DNA of 48,597 nucleotides, taken from contig JBLHKS010000031.1 of assembly GCA_047620505.1 (NCBI GenBank), positions 1-48,597 of the forward strand. Direction: 5' to 3'. Source of the DNA: JBLHKS01 sp047620505 (GTDB lineage Bacteria; Verrucomicrobiota; Verrucomicrobiia; Verrucomicrobiales; DEV007). The first letter of the stretch is position 1, and each line of letters opens with the position of its first letter. The notes below the pieces were generated by a model. That model saw only the letters and a list, made by a program, of their open reading frames with translations. It ran no database searches and was not told the origin of the DNA. Position numbers and translations under genes: made by a program. Below are positions 18,806 through 26,119 of this stretch, piece after piece.

Positions 18806-19693
18806 TCAAGGACGGTGCTGCCTCGACTCCGTCAGCACCATCTCGAGGTAGGCTCGATAATCCGGGCTCCTCGTATCCGTGATCACTTTTTCAAATCCGG
18901 CTTCATCGATGAAGCCCATGTTGAAGGCGATTTCCTCGATGCAGGCGACTTTGTAATTCTGCTGATGCTCGATGGTCGAAATGTAGTTGCTCGCCTCCAG
19001 CATGCTCTGCGGGGTGCCGGTGTCGAGCCAGGCGATTCCCCGCCCTAACAATTCTACATTCAACTCGCCGCGATTGAGGTATTCGACGTTCAAGTCCGTG
19101 ATTTCCAGCTCGCCACGAGCCGACGGCTTCAGGTTTTTCGCCGTCTCGACGATCGTGTTGTCGTAAACGTAGAGCCCGGGCACAGCGTAATTGCTCTTCG
19201 GCTTCTCCGGTTTTTCCTCGATGCTCAGGACCTTTCCGTTCTCATCGAAATCGACCACGCCGAAGCGTTCAGGATCGCGGACGTGGTAGCCGAAGACGCA
19301 AGCCCCGCGCTCTTGTTCCAGCGTTTTTCGGAAAAACCCGAGCTTACCATAAAAGATATTGTCGCCGAGAATCAGCACTGCCCCGTCGTCCCCGATGAAG
19401 TCTTCGCCGACGAGAAACGCCTGCGCGATGCCCTTCGGTTCGGCCTGAATTTTGTATTCGATGTTGATCCCGAGATTGGACCCGTTACCCAGCAGCTGCT
19501 CGAACTGCGGCGTGTCTTTCGGCGTCGAAATGATCAGAATATCTTTGAGCCCGCCGAGCATCAGCGTCGAGAGCGGGTAATAAATCATCGGCTTGTCGTA
19601 GATCGGCAGCAGCTGTTTGCAGGCGACCTGAGTGAGCGGATAAAGTCGGGTGCCCGCGCCCCCGGCGAGAATGATGCCTTTGCGTGGTTTCAT
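18806..19693 (-). CDS. rfbA: Glucose-1-phosphate thymidylyltransferase
   Basis: RfbA/RmlA, 295 residues, full length. It joins dTTP and glucose-1-phosphate to make dTDP-glucose, the first step to dTDP-rhamnose and related deoxysugars. MKPRKGIILAGGAGTRLYPL carries the GGxGTRLxPLT nucleotide-binding loop, followed by KQLLPIYDKPMIYYPLSTLM, LGDNIFYG, VVDFDENGKVLSIEEKP, YAVPGLYVYDN and AWLDTGTP. ATG 19693 is chosen because the next upstream start adds 37 unrelated residues. rfbB lies 1.3 kb away; rfbC and rfbD are not in the window. Confidence 0.95.
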   Translation of the reverse strand: MKPRKGIILAGGAGTRLYPLTQVACKQLLPIYDKPMIYYPLSTLMLGGLKDILIISTPKDTPQFEQLLGNGSNLGINIEYKIQAEPKGIAQAFLVGEDFIGDDGAVLILGDNIFYGKLGFFRKTLEQERGACVFGYHVRDPERFGVVDFDENGKVLSIEEKPEKPKSNYAVPGLYVYDNTIVETAKNLKPSARGELEITDLNVEYLNRGELNVELLGRGIAWLDTGTPQSMLEASNYISTIEHQQNYKVACIEEIAFNMGFIDEAGFEKVITDTRSPDYRAYLEMVLTESRQHRP

Positions 19694-19762
19694 TTGCGGG
19701 ATCAGTGAACGTGGATGGTTGGATTCGCAAGCAGCGATCTGGACCGAGGCCGTTTGAGGGGT

Positions 19763-19768
19763 TAAAAT
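19763..19768 (+). promoter_or_regulatory. Candidate -10 element for the small exported coiled-coil protein
   Basis: TAAAAT lies 7 bp before the ATG at 19776, with TGGACC (19740-19745) 17 bp upstream as a weak -35. As at 13013 and 32451, this would give a leaderless or nearly leaderless mRNA; no Shine-Dalgarno is present. Confidence 0.35.
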
Positions 19769-19775
19769 TCGGGCC

Positions 19776-20195
19776 ATGAAAACAATGCTAGTCGTCTGCT
19801 TCACGATGGCCGCTGCCTGCGTTTCGAGCGCAAATGCGGATGAGGAAATTCGAGCCCTTCTTGAAAAACGCGCCGAAACGACGGGAAAGCTCGTTGAATG
19901 GGCTCAAGCGGCTAACCGAAACGGAACGATCTCTTCCCTGGAGCTGATCGGCGTAATTGTTCAGGATCAGCGGGCGTCCCTTGAACTGGCCGAAACGCGC
20001 GAAGAGCGGATCGCGATCCTGGAAAAAGTCGTCGACCTTCTCAGACAGTCGGAGGAAATCGCCGAGCTCAGGTCGAATCCACCGCCGAGGCCCGGCCAGA
20101 ACAATCAGTTCGCCGGTATTGGGGAACTTTTGCAGGCTCAGGCCGCCCTGCTTCAGGCGCAAATCGATCTCGCTCGCGAAACGAGAGCCCACTGA
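19776..20195 (+). CDS. Small exported helical protein
   Basis: 139 residues: a signal peptide (MKTMLVVCFTMAAACVSSANA, cut about residue 21), then two long amphipathic helices (EEIRALLEKRAETTGKLVEW..., RASLELAETREERIAILEKVVDLLRQSEEI). A Pro-rich linker (NPPPRPGQ) leads to GELLQAQAALLQAQIDLAR, which resembles TolC-type helical hairpins. Short proteins of this look are common in PVC bacteria; their function is not known. It is transcribed away from rfbA and convergent with the sulfotransferase, ending 2 bp before that gene's stop. Confidence 0.7.
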   Translation: MKTMLVVCFTMAAACVSSANADEEIRALLEKRAETTGKLVEWAQAANRNGTISSLELIGVIVQDQRASLELAETREERIAILEKVVDLLRQSEEIAELRSNPPPRPGQNNQFAGIGELLQAQAALLQAQIDLARETRAH

Positions 20196-20197
20196 AA

Positions 20198-20995
20198 TCA
20201 GGAGGCGTCGAGCGCGGTGAAAACCGTGTCACCGCCGATCCGCTCGAGCTTTTTCTTGAGGAAGGCGATCTCGTCATCGGCGACTTCGGCCCGAGCCTTT
20301 GCGACTGCCTTCGCGTAGTCGTAGGGCTTCTTGAAAAGCCAGATGAAGCTGATGCCGTGCATGTTGTGCTTGCACCAGCGGCGGTCCACAAAACGCTCGT
20401 CGAACTCGAGTCCGAGCAGTTTGCAAAGCTCGACGAACACGTCCGCCTGCTCGGCTGAAAGTCGTTCCTGACTGATTCGAGTAACCGAGAATTTCGCCTC
20501 TGCTTCGCGCAAAGCCGCCTGGCAGGTATTGAAATAATCGGCGAAACGCTTGAGGTCGAAATCGCGCCGTTTGTAGCTGTGGTACATCAGCAAGGCGTCT
20601 TTCTCGAGCACGAGACACGGCGTCGACGGAACTTTGGCGAGGATCTCCGGCAGGCTCTGCAGGTAGCGCGGAGATTTGTCGACGATCCGGTCTTCCCCTT
20701 CGCGGAAAAGCGGGCAGTGCTCGATCAGTTTCGCGTAAGCGCCGTCCCAATTCGGCTGCCCCGCGACTTCCAGCAGCTGCTGGCGTTTCAGGCCCCAGTG
20801 GCCCTCGTTAACTGGCGTCGTGAACCAGTCCGCCCACGGCTGAACTTCAGGAATTCCCGCCGGTGATTCGGCCATCAAAACGCCGCACTCGAACGCCGCG
20901 TTGACCCGCGAATGCGCCGTGATCAGCTTCGACAAAAACGTCGTCCCGGAATGCTCCATCCCGGTGACGACGCAGAGCAGCGGCGAGTCGCTCAC
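20198..20995 (-). CDS. Sulfotransferase-family protein
   Basis: 265 residues. LLCVVTGMEHSGTTFLSKLI is the 5'-phosphosulfate (PAPS) binding loop of sulfotransferases, with SGTT in the P-loop-like position; INxx-type acceptor regions follow (DRIVDKSPRYLQSLPEIL, then CLVLEKDALLMYHSYKRRD with the 3'-phosphate-binding region). GTG 20995 is chosen as start: its bases overlap the rfbB stop as GTGA, a classic coupled junction, and it places the PAPS loop near the N terminus. Coupling to rfbB suggests it sulfates a deoxysugar-containing surface glycan, an inference from context. Confidence 0.8.
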   Translation of the reverse strand: MSDSPLLCVVTGMEHSGTTFLSKLITAHSRVNAAFECGVLMAESPAGIPEVQPWADWFTTPVNEGHWGLKRQQLLEVAGQPNWDGAYAKLIEHCPLFREGEDRIVDKSPRYLQSLPEILAKVPSTPCLVLEKDALLMYHSYKRRDFDLKRFADYFNTCQAALREAEAKFSVTRISQERLSAEQADVFVELCKLLGLEFDERFVDRRWCKHNMHGISFIWLFKKPYDYAKAVAKARAEVADDEIAFLKKKLERIGGDTVFTALDAS

Positions 20996-22053
20996 AGCGT
21001 CCCGAGCCGCTCGCCTGCGTAAGTTCCGTCCTCGATCGCGGTGATCCACGCCTCGTTATCGATATACCATTGGATCGTCTTTTTCAGTCCGGTTTCGAAG
21101 CTCTCACGCGGTGCCCAACCGAGTTCGCTCTCGATTTTCGAGCAGTTGATCGCGTAACGCTTGTCATGTCCCGGTCGGTCGGTCACGTAAGTGATCATGT
21201 CGTCCGGCGAATCCGTTTTCAGCTCCGGCTTCAGCTCCTGAACGATCGAAATGATCTGGCGAACCACGTAAATATTCTGCAGCTCGTTTTTACCGCCGAT
21301 GTTGTAAGTTTCGCCTGTCCGACCCTTGACCAGGGCGAGCGCCAAGCCACGGCAGTGATCCTCAACGTAGAGCCAGTCACGGACGTTCGTCCCGTCGCCG
21401 TAAATAGGGAGTTTTTCGCCTTTGGAAACCTTGCCGATCATCAACGGAATCAGCTTCTCCGGAAATTGGTAAGGCCCGTAGTTGTTTGAGCAGTTCGTCG
21501 TCACGACAGGAAAGCCGAACGTATGAAAATATGCCCGAACGAGGTGATCCGAGCCAGCTTTCGATGCCGAATACGGGCTGTTCGGCTGATACGGCGTTTC
21601 CTCGGAAAACTCCGGATCGTCCGCCTCAAGCGAGCCGTAAACTTCGTCCGTCGAGACGTGAAGAAAGCGGAAATCCGCGTTGTCCTTCGCGTACTCGCGC
21701 GCTGTGTGGAGCAGCTTGAAAGTGCCGACGAAATTCGTCATGATGAACTCCTCCGGTGCCGTGATCGAGCGGTCGACGTGCGACTCGGCCGCGAGGTGCA
21801 TCACGGCGTCGATTTTGTGTTCGGTCAGGGCCTTCAGAAACTGATCGCTATTGCAGATGTCGCCTTGAACGAACGCGTAACGCGGATCATTCTCGATCGC
21901 CGTGAGATTCTGGAGATTCCCCGCGTAGGTCAGAACGTCGAAGTTAACGACCTTGTCGATCGAAACCCCGAGGTCGCTCGCCGCATCGCCGAGAAGGTAG
22001 TGAATCAGATTGGAGCCGATAAAGCCCGCGCCGCCAGTGACTAAAATTCGCAT
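20992..22053 (-). CDS. rfbB: dTDP-glucose 4,6-dehydratase
   Basis: RfbB/RmlB, 353 residues, an extended short-chain dehydrogenase using NAD. It converts dTDP-glucose to dTDP-4-keto-6-deoxyglucose. MRILVTGGAGFIGSNLIHYL is the Rossmann GGxGFIG motif; MHLAAESHVDRSI, HVSTDEVYG, SPYSASKAGSDHLVRAY (YxxxK catalytic pair), NNYGPYQFPEKLIPLMI and YNIGGKNE are all present. It is the upstream member of a two-gene unit with the sulfotransferase. The 77 bp before it are shared with the divergent zincin gene and contain an 18-bp perfect palindrome. Confidence 0.96.
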   Translation of the reverse strand: MRILVTGGAGFIGSNLIHYLLGDAASDLGVSIDKVVNFDVLTYAGNLQNLTAIENDPRYAFVQGDICNSDQFLKALTEHKIDAVMHLAAESHVDRSITAPEEFIMTNFVGTFKLLHTAREYAKDNADFRFLHVSTDEVYGSLEADDPEFSEETPYQPNSPYSASKAGSDHLVRAYFHTFGFPVVTTNCSNNYGPYQFPEKLIPLMIGKVSKGEKLPIYGDGTNVRDWLYVEDHCRGLALALVKGRTGETYNIGGKNELQNIYVVRQIISIVQELKPELKTDSPDDMITYVTDRPGHDKRYAINCSKIESELGWAPRESFETGLKKTIQWYIDNEAWITAIEDGTYAGERLGTL

Positions 22054-22104
22054 CGTTTCGTTAAAATGTTCTTGGTTTCCGCTCGAAAAGCGCGTGACCC
22101 TAGC

Positions 22105-22122
22105 GCCCAGCAGCTGCTGGGC
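22105..22122. repeat. 18-bp perfect palindrome in the rfbB / zincin divergent region
   Basis: GCCCAGCAGCTGCTGGGC is a perfect palindrome between two divergent starts (22053 on minus, 22131 on plus). It is the most extended copy of the dispersed AGCAGCTGCT family and ends 8 bp before the ATG at 22131. It could be an operator or simply a family member. Confidence 0.9.
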
Positions 22123-22130
22123 AAACTTTT

Positions 22131-23303
22131 ATGAAATCGAAATCACGAACGCTCCTTTTCCTCCTCTATCCGCTCCTCGCCAGTTTCGTGACTGCGGCCG
22201 AGTCGCTTAAAGTAATTTCTCCGCCCGAAGCCGAAATCGAGCGCCTCAGCCTCGATCCGTTCTACAAAAAATACTGCTCAGCCAGCGGAGTTCCGGTCGT
22301 GGCGTCGGAGCGCGTGGACGATTTCGCGCTGCTTGAGGCCGCGTTTCTCATCAACCAGATGATCGCCGACCGCCCGGACATCGTCGACGCGCTGATCGAG
22401 GGCAAAACCCGCTACGTGATCATGGGGCACGACGAATTCACAGTCGACATGCCCGAGCACAGCCAGATGCGGCCGAAAATTTTCTGGAACAAGCGGGCGC
22501 GCGGGCTCGGTTCCCAAGACCATCAGCCGGCCGTTTCCTGCGGCGCGGAGAATCTGCTCGGCTACGTCGGCGATCCCTACCATCGCGAAAATATTCTAAT
22601 CCACGAATTCGCCCACACGATTCATCATCAGGGCCTTTCGCGAACCGATCCGACGTTTGACGACCGTCTCAAATCCACGTTTGAGCGCGCTCGCGCCCGT
22701 GGTCTCTGGAACGGCAAGTACGCCTCGAACAACCGCGCCGAGTACTGGGCCGAAGGCGTGCAGTCGTGGTTCGACACGAACCGCGAAGACGATCACGACC
22801 ACAATCACGTCAACACGCGCGAGGAGCTGATCGCGTATGACTCGGGCCTTGCGGCGATGGTCGAGGAAGTTTTCGGCAAGCCGGAATTCCGCTACGTCAA
22901 ACCGGCGGAGCGCGCCGAACCCGGACATCTCGCCGGTTATGACCCTGACAAAGCGCCAGAGTTTGCCTGGCCGGAAGAACTCGTCGAAGCCTACGAGGCT
23001 TACGAGCGCGGGGGGGGCCTGCCGAAGCTCAAACCGCTTCCGCTGGAAAAACTCGAGGGTGCAAAATCTGGAGATTCCACTGAACGCACATTCCTTCGAA
23101 TTAGAAACCAGACCGATGAGCCCGTCCGCATTTTCTGGATCGATTTCGAAGGCAAGCGCCAACCGAAAGGCTCGATCGCGCCGAAGCAGGACTGGTCTCA
23201 GGAGACGTTCGCCAGCCATCTCTGGCTGCTGACTGACGAAAGCGGTGAGCCCCAGCAGCTGCTAGAGACGACGGCCGAAGATTCTCAGTTGGATTTGCGC
23301 TGA
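22131..23303 (+). CDS. Exported HEXXH metalloprotease-like protein with C-terminal VHL-like beta domain
   Basis: 390 residues with a signal peptide (about 1-23, MKSKSRTLLFLLYPLLASF). The central domain has HEFAH at 158-162 (ILIHEFAHTIHHQG), the HEXXH zinc motif, and NNRAEYWAEGVQSWFD at about 201-216, which offers the downstream Glu ligand expected of a gluzincin-like fold. Residues about 319-385 (LRIRNQTDEPVRIFWIDFEG, then a HLWLLTDE block) follow the von Hippel-Lindau beta-domain pattern, where human VHL has NRSPRVVLPVWLNFDGEP and GHLWLFRD. It is probably secreted; the substrate is unknown. Its last 19 bp overlap the convergent next gene. Confidence 0.75.
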   Translation: MKSKSRTLLFLLYPLLASFVTAAESLKVISPPEAEIERLSLDPFYKKYCSASGVPVVASERVDDFALLEAAFLINQMIADRPDIVDALIEGKTRYVIMGHDEFTVDMPEHSQMRPKIFWNKRARGLGSQDHQPAVSCGAENLLGYVGDPYHRENILIHEFAHTIHHQGLSRTDPTFDDRLKSTFERARARGLWNGKYASNNRAEYWAEGVQSWFDTNREDDHDHNHVNTREELIAYDSGLAAMVEEVFGKPEFRYVKPAERAEPGHLAGYDPDKAPEFAWPEELVEAYEAYERGGGLPKLKPLPLEKLEGAKSGDSTERTFLRIRNQTDEPVRIFWIDFEGKRQPKGSIAPKQDWSQETFASHLWLLTDESGEPQQLLETTAEDSQLDLR

Positions 23304-23965
23304 TCGGCGTCCGCCTTGATCACTTTCGCTGATTTGATCCGAAACCGCTGCGAGCCACTACCGAAGAACAAGCCCTCCAAGGTCGGCCCACCGAAAACTT
23401 CCATTTCGATTTCGTCTCCAGCTTCAAGATCGTAGACAAATTGAAAACGGTCCTGAGTTCGCTCACTCCCGTTGGCCGTCAGCTGCAGCGGGATCTGCGC
23501 CTCAACTTCATCGCCTTCTTTATCAATATAAGTCAGTTCGATCCGGCCGATGAGCAGGTTGTCGCTGGAATGATCGATTCCGACCAACCGAACGCGCTGC
23601 CGGACCAATATCCGGCCCTCAAATTTCGTTGTATCCGAATCCCTGATTTCGATGCGCACGAATTCCCGAGGGATATGATCGTCCTCACCTGTTTTCCAAA
23701 TAATCCGACCAGTTTGATATCGCGTTTTCTCATCGATCGAAACGTAGGACCAAGCGACGAATCCAATAGAATGGGGGGTCCAACCAAACGGCATCGAGTT
23801 GACCCGAAAGTCCTCTCCAAGCTTTTCACGAACCTCGTCAGGTGTTGATTTCTCGCTCAGCTCAGCCGTCACCTCACGAAACCATTCGAGAGATTTTGGC
23901 TCTTCTGCCGCGAACGTCGGCATTGCGGAAACCAGCGCGAAAACCAAAAAGAGGGTAGTTTTCAT
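23285..23965 (-). CDS. Exported protein of unknown function
   Basis: 226 residues with a clear signal peptide (MKTTLFLVFALVSAMPTFAA). I do not recognise the family. The mature part begins with an acidic helical segment (EWFREVTAELSEKSTPDEVREKLG), followed by alternating beta-rich stretches (FVRIEIRDSDTTKFEGRILV, RIELTYIDKEGDEVEAQIPL, GDEIEMEVFGGPTLEGLFFG) that suggest a beta-sandwich. ATG 23965 is chosen because the frame upstream of it is unlike a signal peptide. It is convergent with the zincin gene (19-bp overlap) and lies 67 bp downstream of the PQQ-propeller gene on the same strand, so it may be cotranscribed with it. Confidence 0.65.
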   Translation of the reverse strand: MKTTLFLVFALVSAMPTFAAEEPKSLEWFREVTAELSEKSTPDEVREKLGEDFRVNSMPFGWTPHSIGFVAWSYVSIDEKTRYQTGRIIWKTGEDDHIPREFVRIEIRDSDTTKFEGRILVRQRVRLVGIDHSSDNLLIGRIELTYIDKEGDEVEAQIPLQLTANGSERTQDRFQFVYDLEAGDEIEMEVFGGPTLEGLFFGSGSQRFRIKSAKVIKADADQRKSN

Positions 23966-24032
23966 CTGACAGGATCGATCTAATCGAAGTCTCCGACTAA
24001 CGGAATTTGTAAAACAAATGTGAGCTTTCCTC

Positions 24033-25238
24033 CTACTTTCTGAGGTCAACACAGACCAGGTCGCCCTTCGCGTTCCGGCAGTAGACCAAGCCATCCGCGA
24101 GCACCGGCACGCTCCAGCATTTTCCGCCGAGCACCTGCGTTTCCAGCCTCGGTTCGAAGCCATCCGGCGACGCCTCGCCTGTCATCAGCACGCCGCGTGC
24201 ACTGAGCACGATCAGGTAGCCATTCGCCGCCGTCACCGAGCCCGCGCCGACACCCGGATACGTCCATTTCGTCTCGCCCGTCGCCATTTCGAGGCACTTC
24301 AGCGTCGATTCGCGACTGTCTTGATCACCGCTGCATCCGTAGACAAATCCGTCGATCAACACGCTCGGATTCATCTGCGATTGCATCTCCTTATTCGTGT
24401 AGACCTCAGCCGCCGCGCCAGCGCTGATGTCGAGCAGGCCGCAGCCTTTTTTGTAGCCTGACGAAACAAAAACGCGATCGCCCACGACAATCGGGTCAGC
24501 CGCGTTCACTCCGTATTTCGTTAGCCATTTGAAGCGCCAAGCTTCCTCGCCGCCGTCGAGGCTGCGCGCGACCCAGTCCCGGCTGCTGCTGAAAATCGCG
24601 AATTCGATACCGTCTTTTTGGTACGGGTAGGGCGTTGAGTAGCCAGCCTTGCCGTTGTCCGAAAACCAGACCCGTTCCCCATTCGATTTGTCTAACGCCA
24701 ATCCCGAGCCCCCGACATTTAAAACCAGCTGCTGCCCGTGAATCAGCGGTGAGCCCGCGAAGCCCCAATCCGGAAGCGCCGAGCTGGTCGATTCGCGCAC
24801 ATCCTGCTGCCAGAAAACCTCGCCAGACTTCGCGTCGAGACTAAAGAGCTTGCCGCGTCGGCTCAAGCTGAAGACAACATCGCCGTCAACCGTCGGCGTC
24901 CCGCTCGTCCCGCCTTCGTAATATTTTGGGTCGAGCGGCTCGTCGAAACTGTGTTTCCAGATCATCTCGCCGGTCAGCGCGTCGAAACACCAGATCGTGT
25001 CGACGTCATCCTCGTTACCCGTCGCGAAAACCCGGCCGTTGGCGACCGAAACTGTGCCAAAGCCAATGCCGACTTCCGCCTCCCAGATGATCTCAGGATC
25101 GTCGTCAGGATCAGCCTGCCATTCGGTTTCGAGCGAGATCCCGTCGTGATTCGGCCCGCGCCAATTGGGCCAGTCGGCGGCTTGAAGCGGAAGCCAGCAG
25201 CTGCTGATCGCGAAGATGAGGAAGATTTGGAAATTCAT
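24033..25238 (-). CDS. Exported PQQ-like beta-propeller protein
   Basis: 401 residues. The signal peptide (MNFQIFLIFAISSCWLPLQA) is followed by DWPNWRGPNHDGIS, the entry motif of many PVC PQQ-propeller proteins. Repeats of the form 'G.vfa...d...l..fda.tGe..W' follow (VDTIWCFDALTGEMIWKHSF, KLFSLDAKSGEVFWQQDV, STLKCLEMATGETKWTYPG). No PQQ-dehydrogenase catalytic residues are obvious, so it is probably a non-catalytic, BamB-like propeller. ATG 25238 gives the signal peptide; the 60 extra upstream residues are rejected. One palindrome copy is read here as SSCW inside the signal peptide. Confidence 0.85.
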   Translation of the reverse strand: MNFQIFLIFAISSCWLPLQAADWPNWRGPNHDGISLETEWQADPDDDPEIIWEAEVGIGFGTVSVANGRVFATGNEDDVDTIWCFDALTGEMIWKHSFDEPLDPKYYEGGTSGTPTVDGDVVFSLSRRGKLFSLDAKSGEVFWQQDVRESTSSALPDWGFAGSPLIHGQQLVLNVGGSGLALDKSNGERVWFSDNGKAGYSTPYPYQKDGIEFAIFSSSRDWVARSLDGGEEAWRFKWLTKYGVNAADPIVVGDRVFVSSGYKKGCGLLDISAGAAAEVYTNKEMQSQMNPSVLIDGFVYGCSGDQDSRESTLKCLEMATGETKWTYPGVGAGSVTAANGYLIVLSARGVLMTGEASPDGFEPRLETQVLGGKCWSVPVLADGLVYCRNAKGDLVCVDLRK

Positions 25239-25294
25239 GAGGTCGATGTTCTGCTTGTAGTTGGAAATTCGGCAGAATCTGCCAGAGTTGGACA

Positions 25295-26077
25295 ATGAAA
25301 AGTCCGTTTCCCGGCCATGATCCGTACTTGGAGGATTTCTGGAGCGATGTTCACGCTTCAATGATGCACGTGATCCGCGCGCAGCTTCAAACTCAGTTGC
25401 CCGATGGATTGTGGTCAAGAATCGAACAGGGTATCCACATCGACGACGATGGCGAAAAGCCGCGTTGGATTTTTCCCGATGTCCTCATCAGCGAAGATCA
25501 ATCTTGGAGGCCGACGTGGAATGAAGATGTCGGCGGTCTCGCGGTGGCCGAGCCGATCGTGATCACGACAGATGACATTCCGCCTCCTCGCCACATTGAA
25601 ATCGTCGACACGCGCTCCGGTGACGAAGTTGTCACCGCGATTGAAGTCCTGAGCCCCGGCAACAAGATCGGAAACGAATCCCGATCGGCTTATCGAGAAA
25701 AGCAGCGAAACTACATTCGAGGTCGTGTCAGCCTAGTCGAAATCGATCTCATTCGGACCGGCGAATACATTTTATCAGCGCCGCAACCGCCTGATCCAAT
25801 TCCAAAACGCGAAGGTTGCGAAGTCTGCGTTTACCGCGCCAACATCCCGCTGCCGGAGTGGGAAGTTTACCCAATTTTGCTGCGCGAAAAACTGCCTGCA
25901 TTCCGAATTCCGTTGCGGCCGGGCGACTCGGATATCGCGCTCGACCTGCAAGCCGTGCTCGACCGCTGCTACGATGAAGGGGCTTATGATCGTGGGATCG
26001 ATTATTCGGCTCAGCCGAAACCCGCGCTTTCGGACGCCGATTGGGAGTGGGCGAAGTCCCTGCTCGGCGAAGGTTGA
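25295..26077 (+). CDS. DUF4058 family protein
   Basis: 260 residues. MKSPFPGHDPYLEDFWSDVH is the hallmark N terminus of DUF4058, and ERHIEIVD-like and VTAIEVLSPGNK blocks (here HIEIVDTRSGDEVVTAIEVL) and the YREKQR...LVEIDL block complete the family pattern. Function is unknown; the IE..LS.GNK and VEIDL pattern resembles a PD-(D/E)XK nuclease core, an inference. It has no signal peptide and starts 56 bp from the divergent PQQ-propeller gene. Confidence 0.85.
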   Translation: MKSPFPGHDPYLEDFWSDVHASMMHVIRAQLQTQLPDGLWSRIEQGIHIDDDGEKPRWIFPDVLISEDQSWRPTWNEDVGGLAVAEPIVITTDDIPPPRHIEIVDTRSGDEVVTAIEVLSPGNKIGNESRSAYREKQRNYIRGRVSLVEIDLIRTGEYILSAPQPPDPIPKREGCEVCVYRANIPLPEWEVYPILLREKLPAFRIPLRPGDSDIALDLQAVLDRCYDEGAYDRGIDYSAQPKPALSDADWEWAKSLLGEG

Positions 26078-26119
26078 TCCTTGGCGCAGACTCGCCACAG
26101 TGGGCGCTCTTCAAATCCG

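Noticed and set aside
20198..21049. Longer sulfotransferase start at 21049
   Set aside because: The extra 18 residues (arginine-rich) overlap rfbB; the GTG at 20995 gives a GTGA coupling and the expected N terminus.
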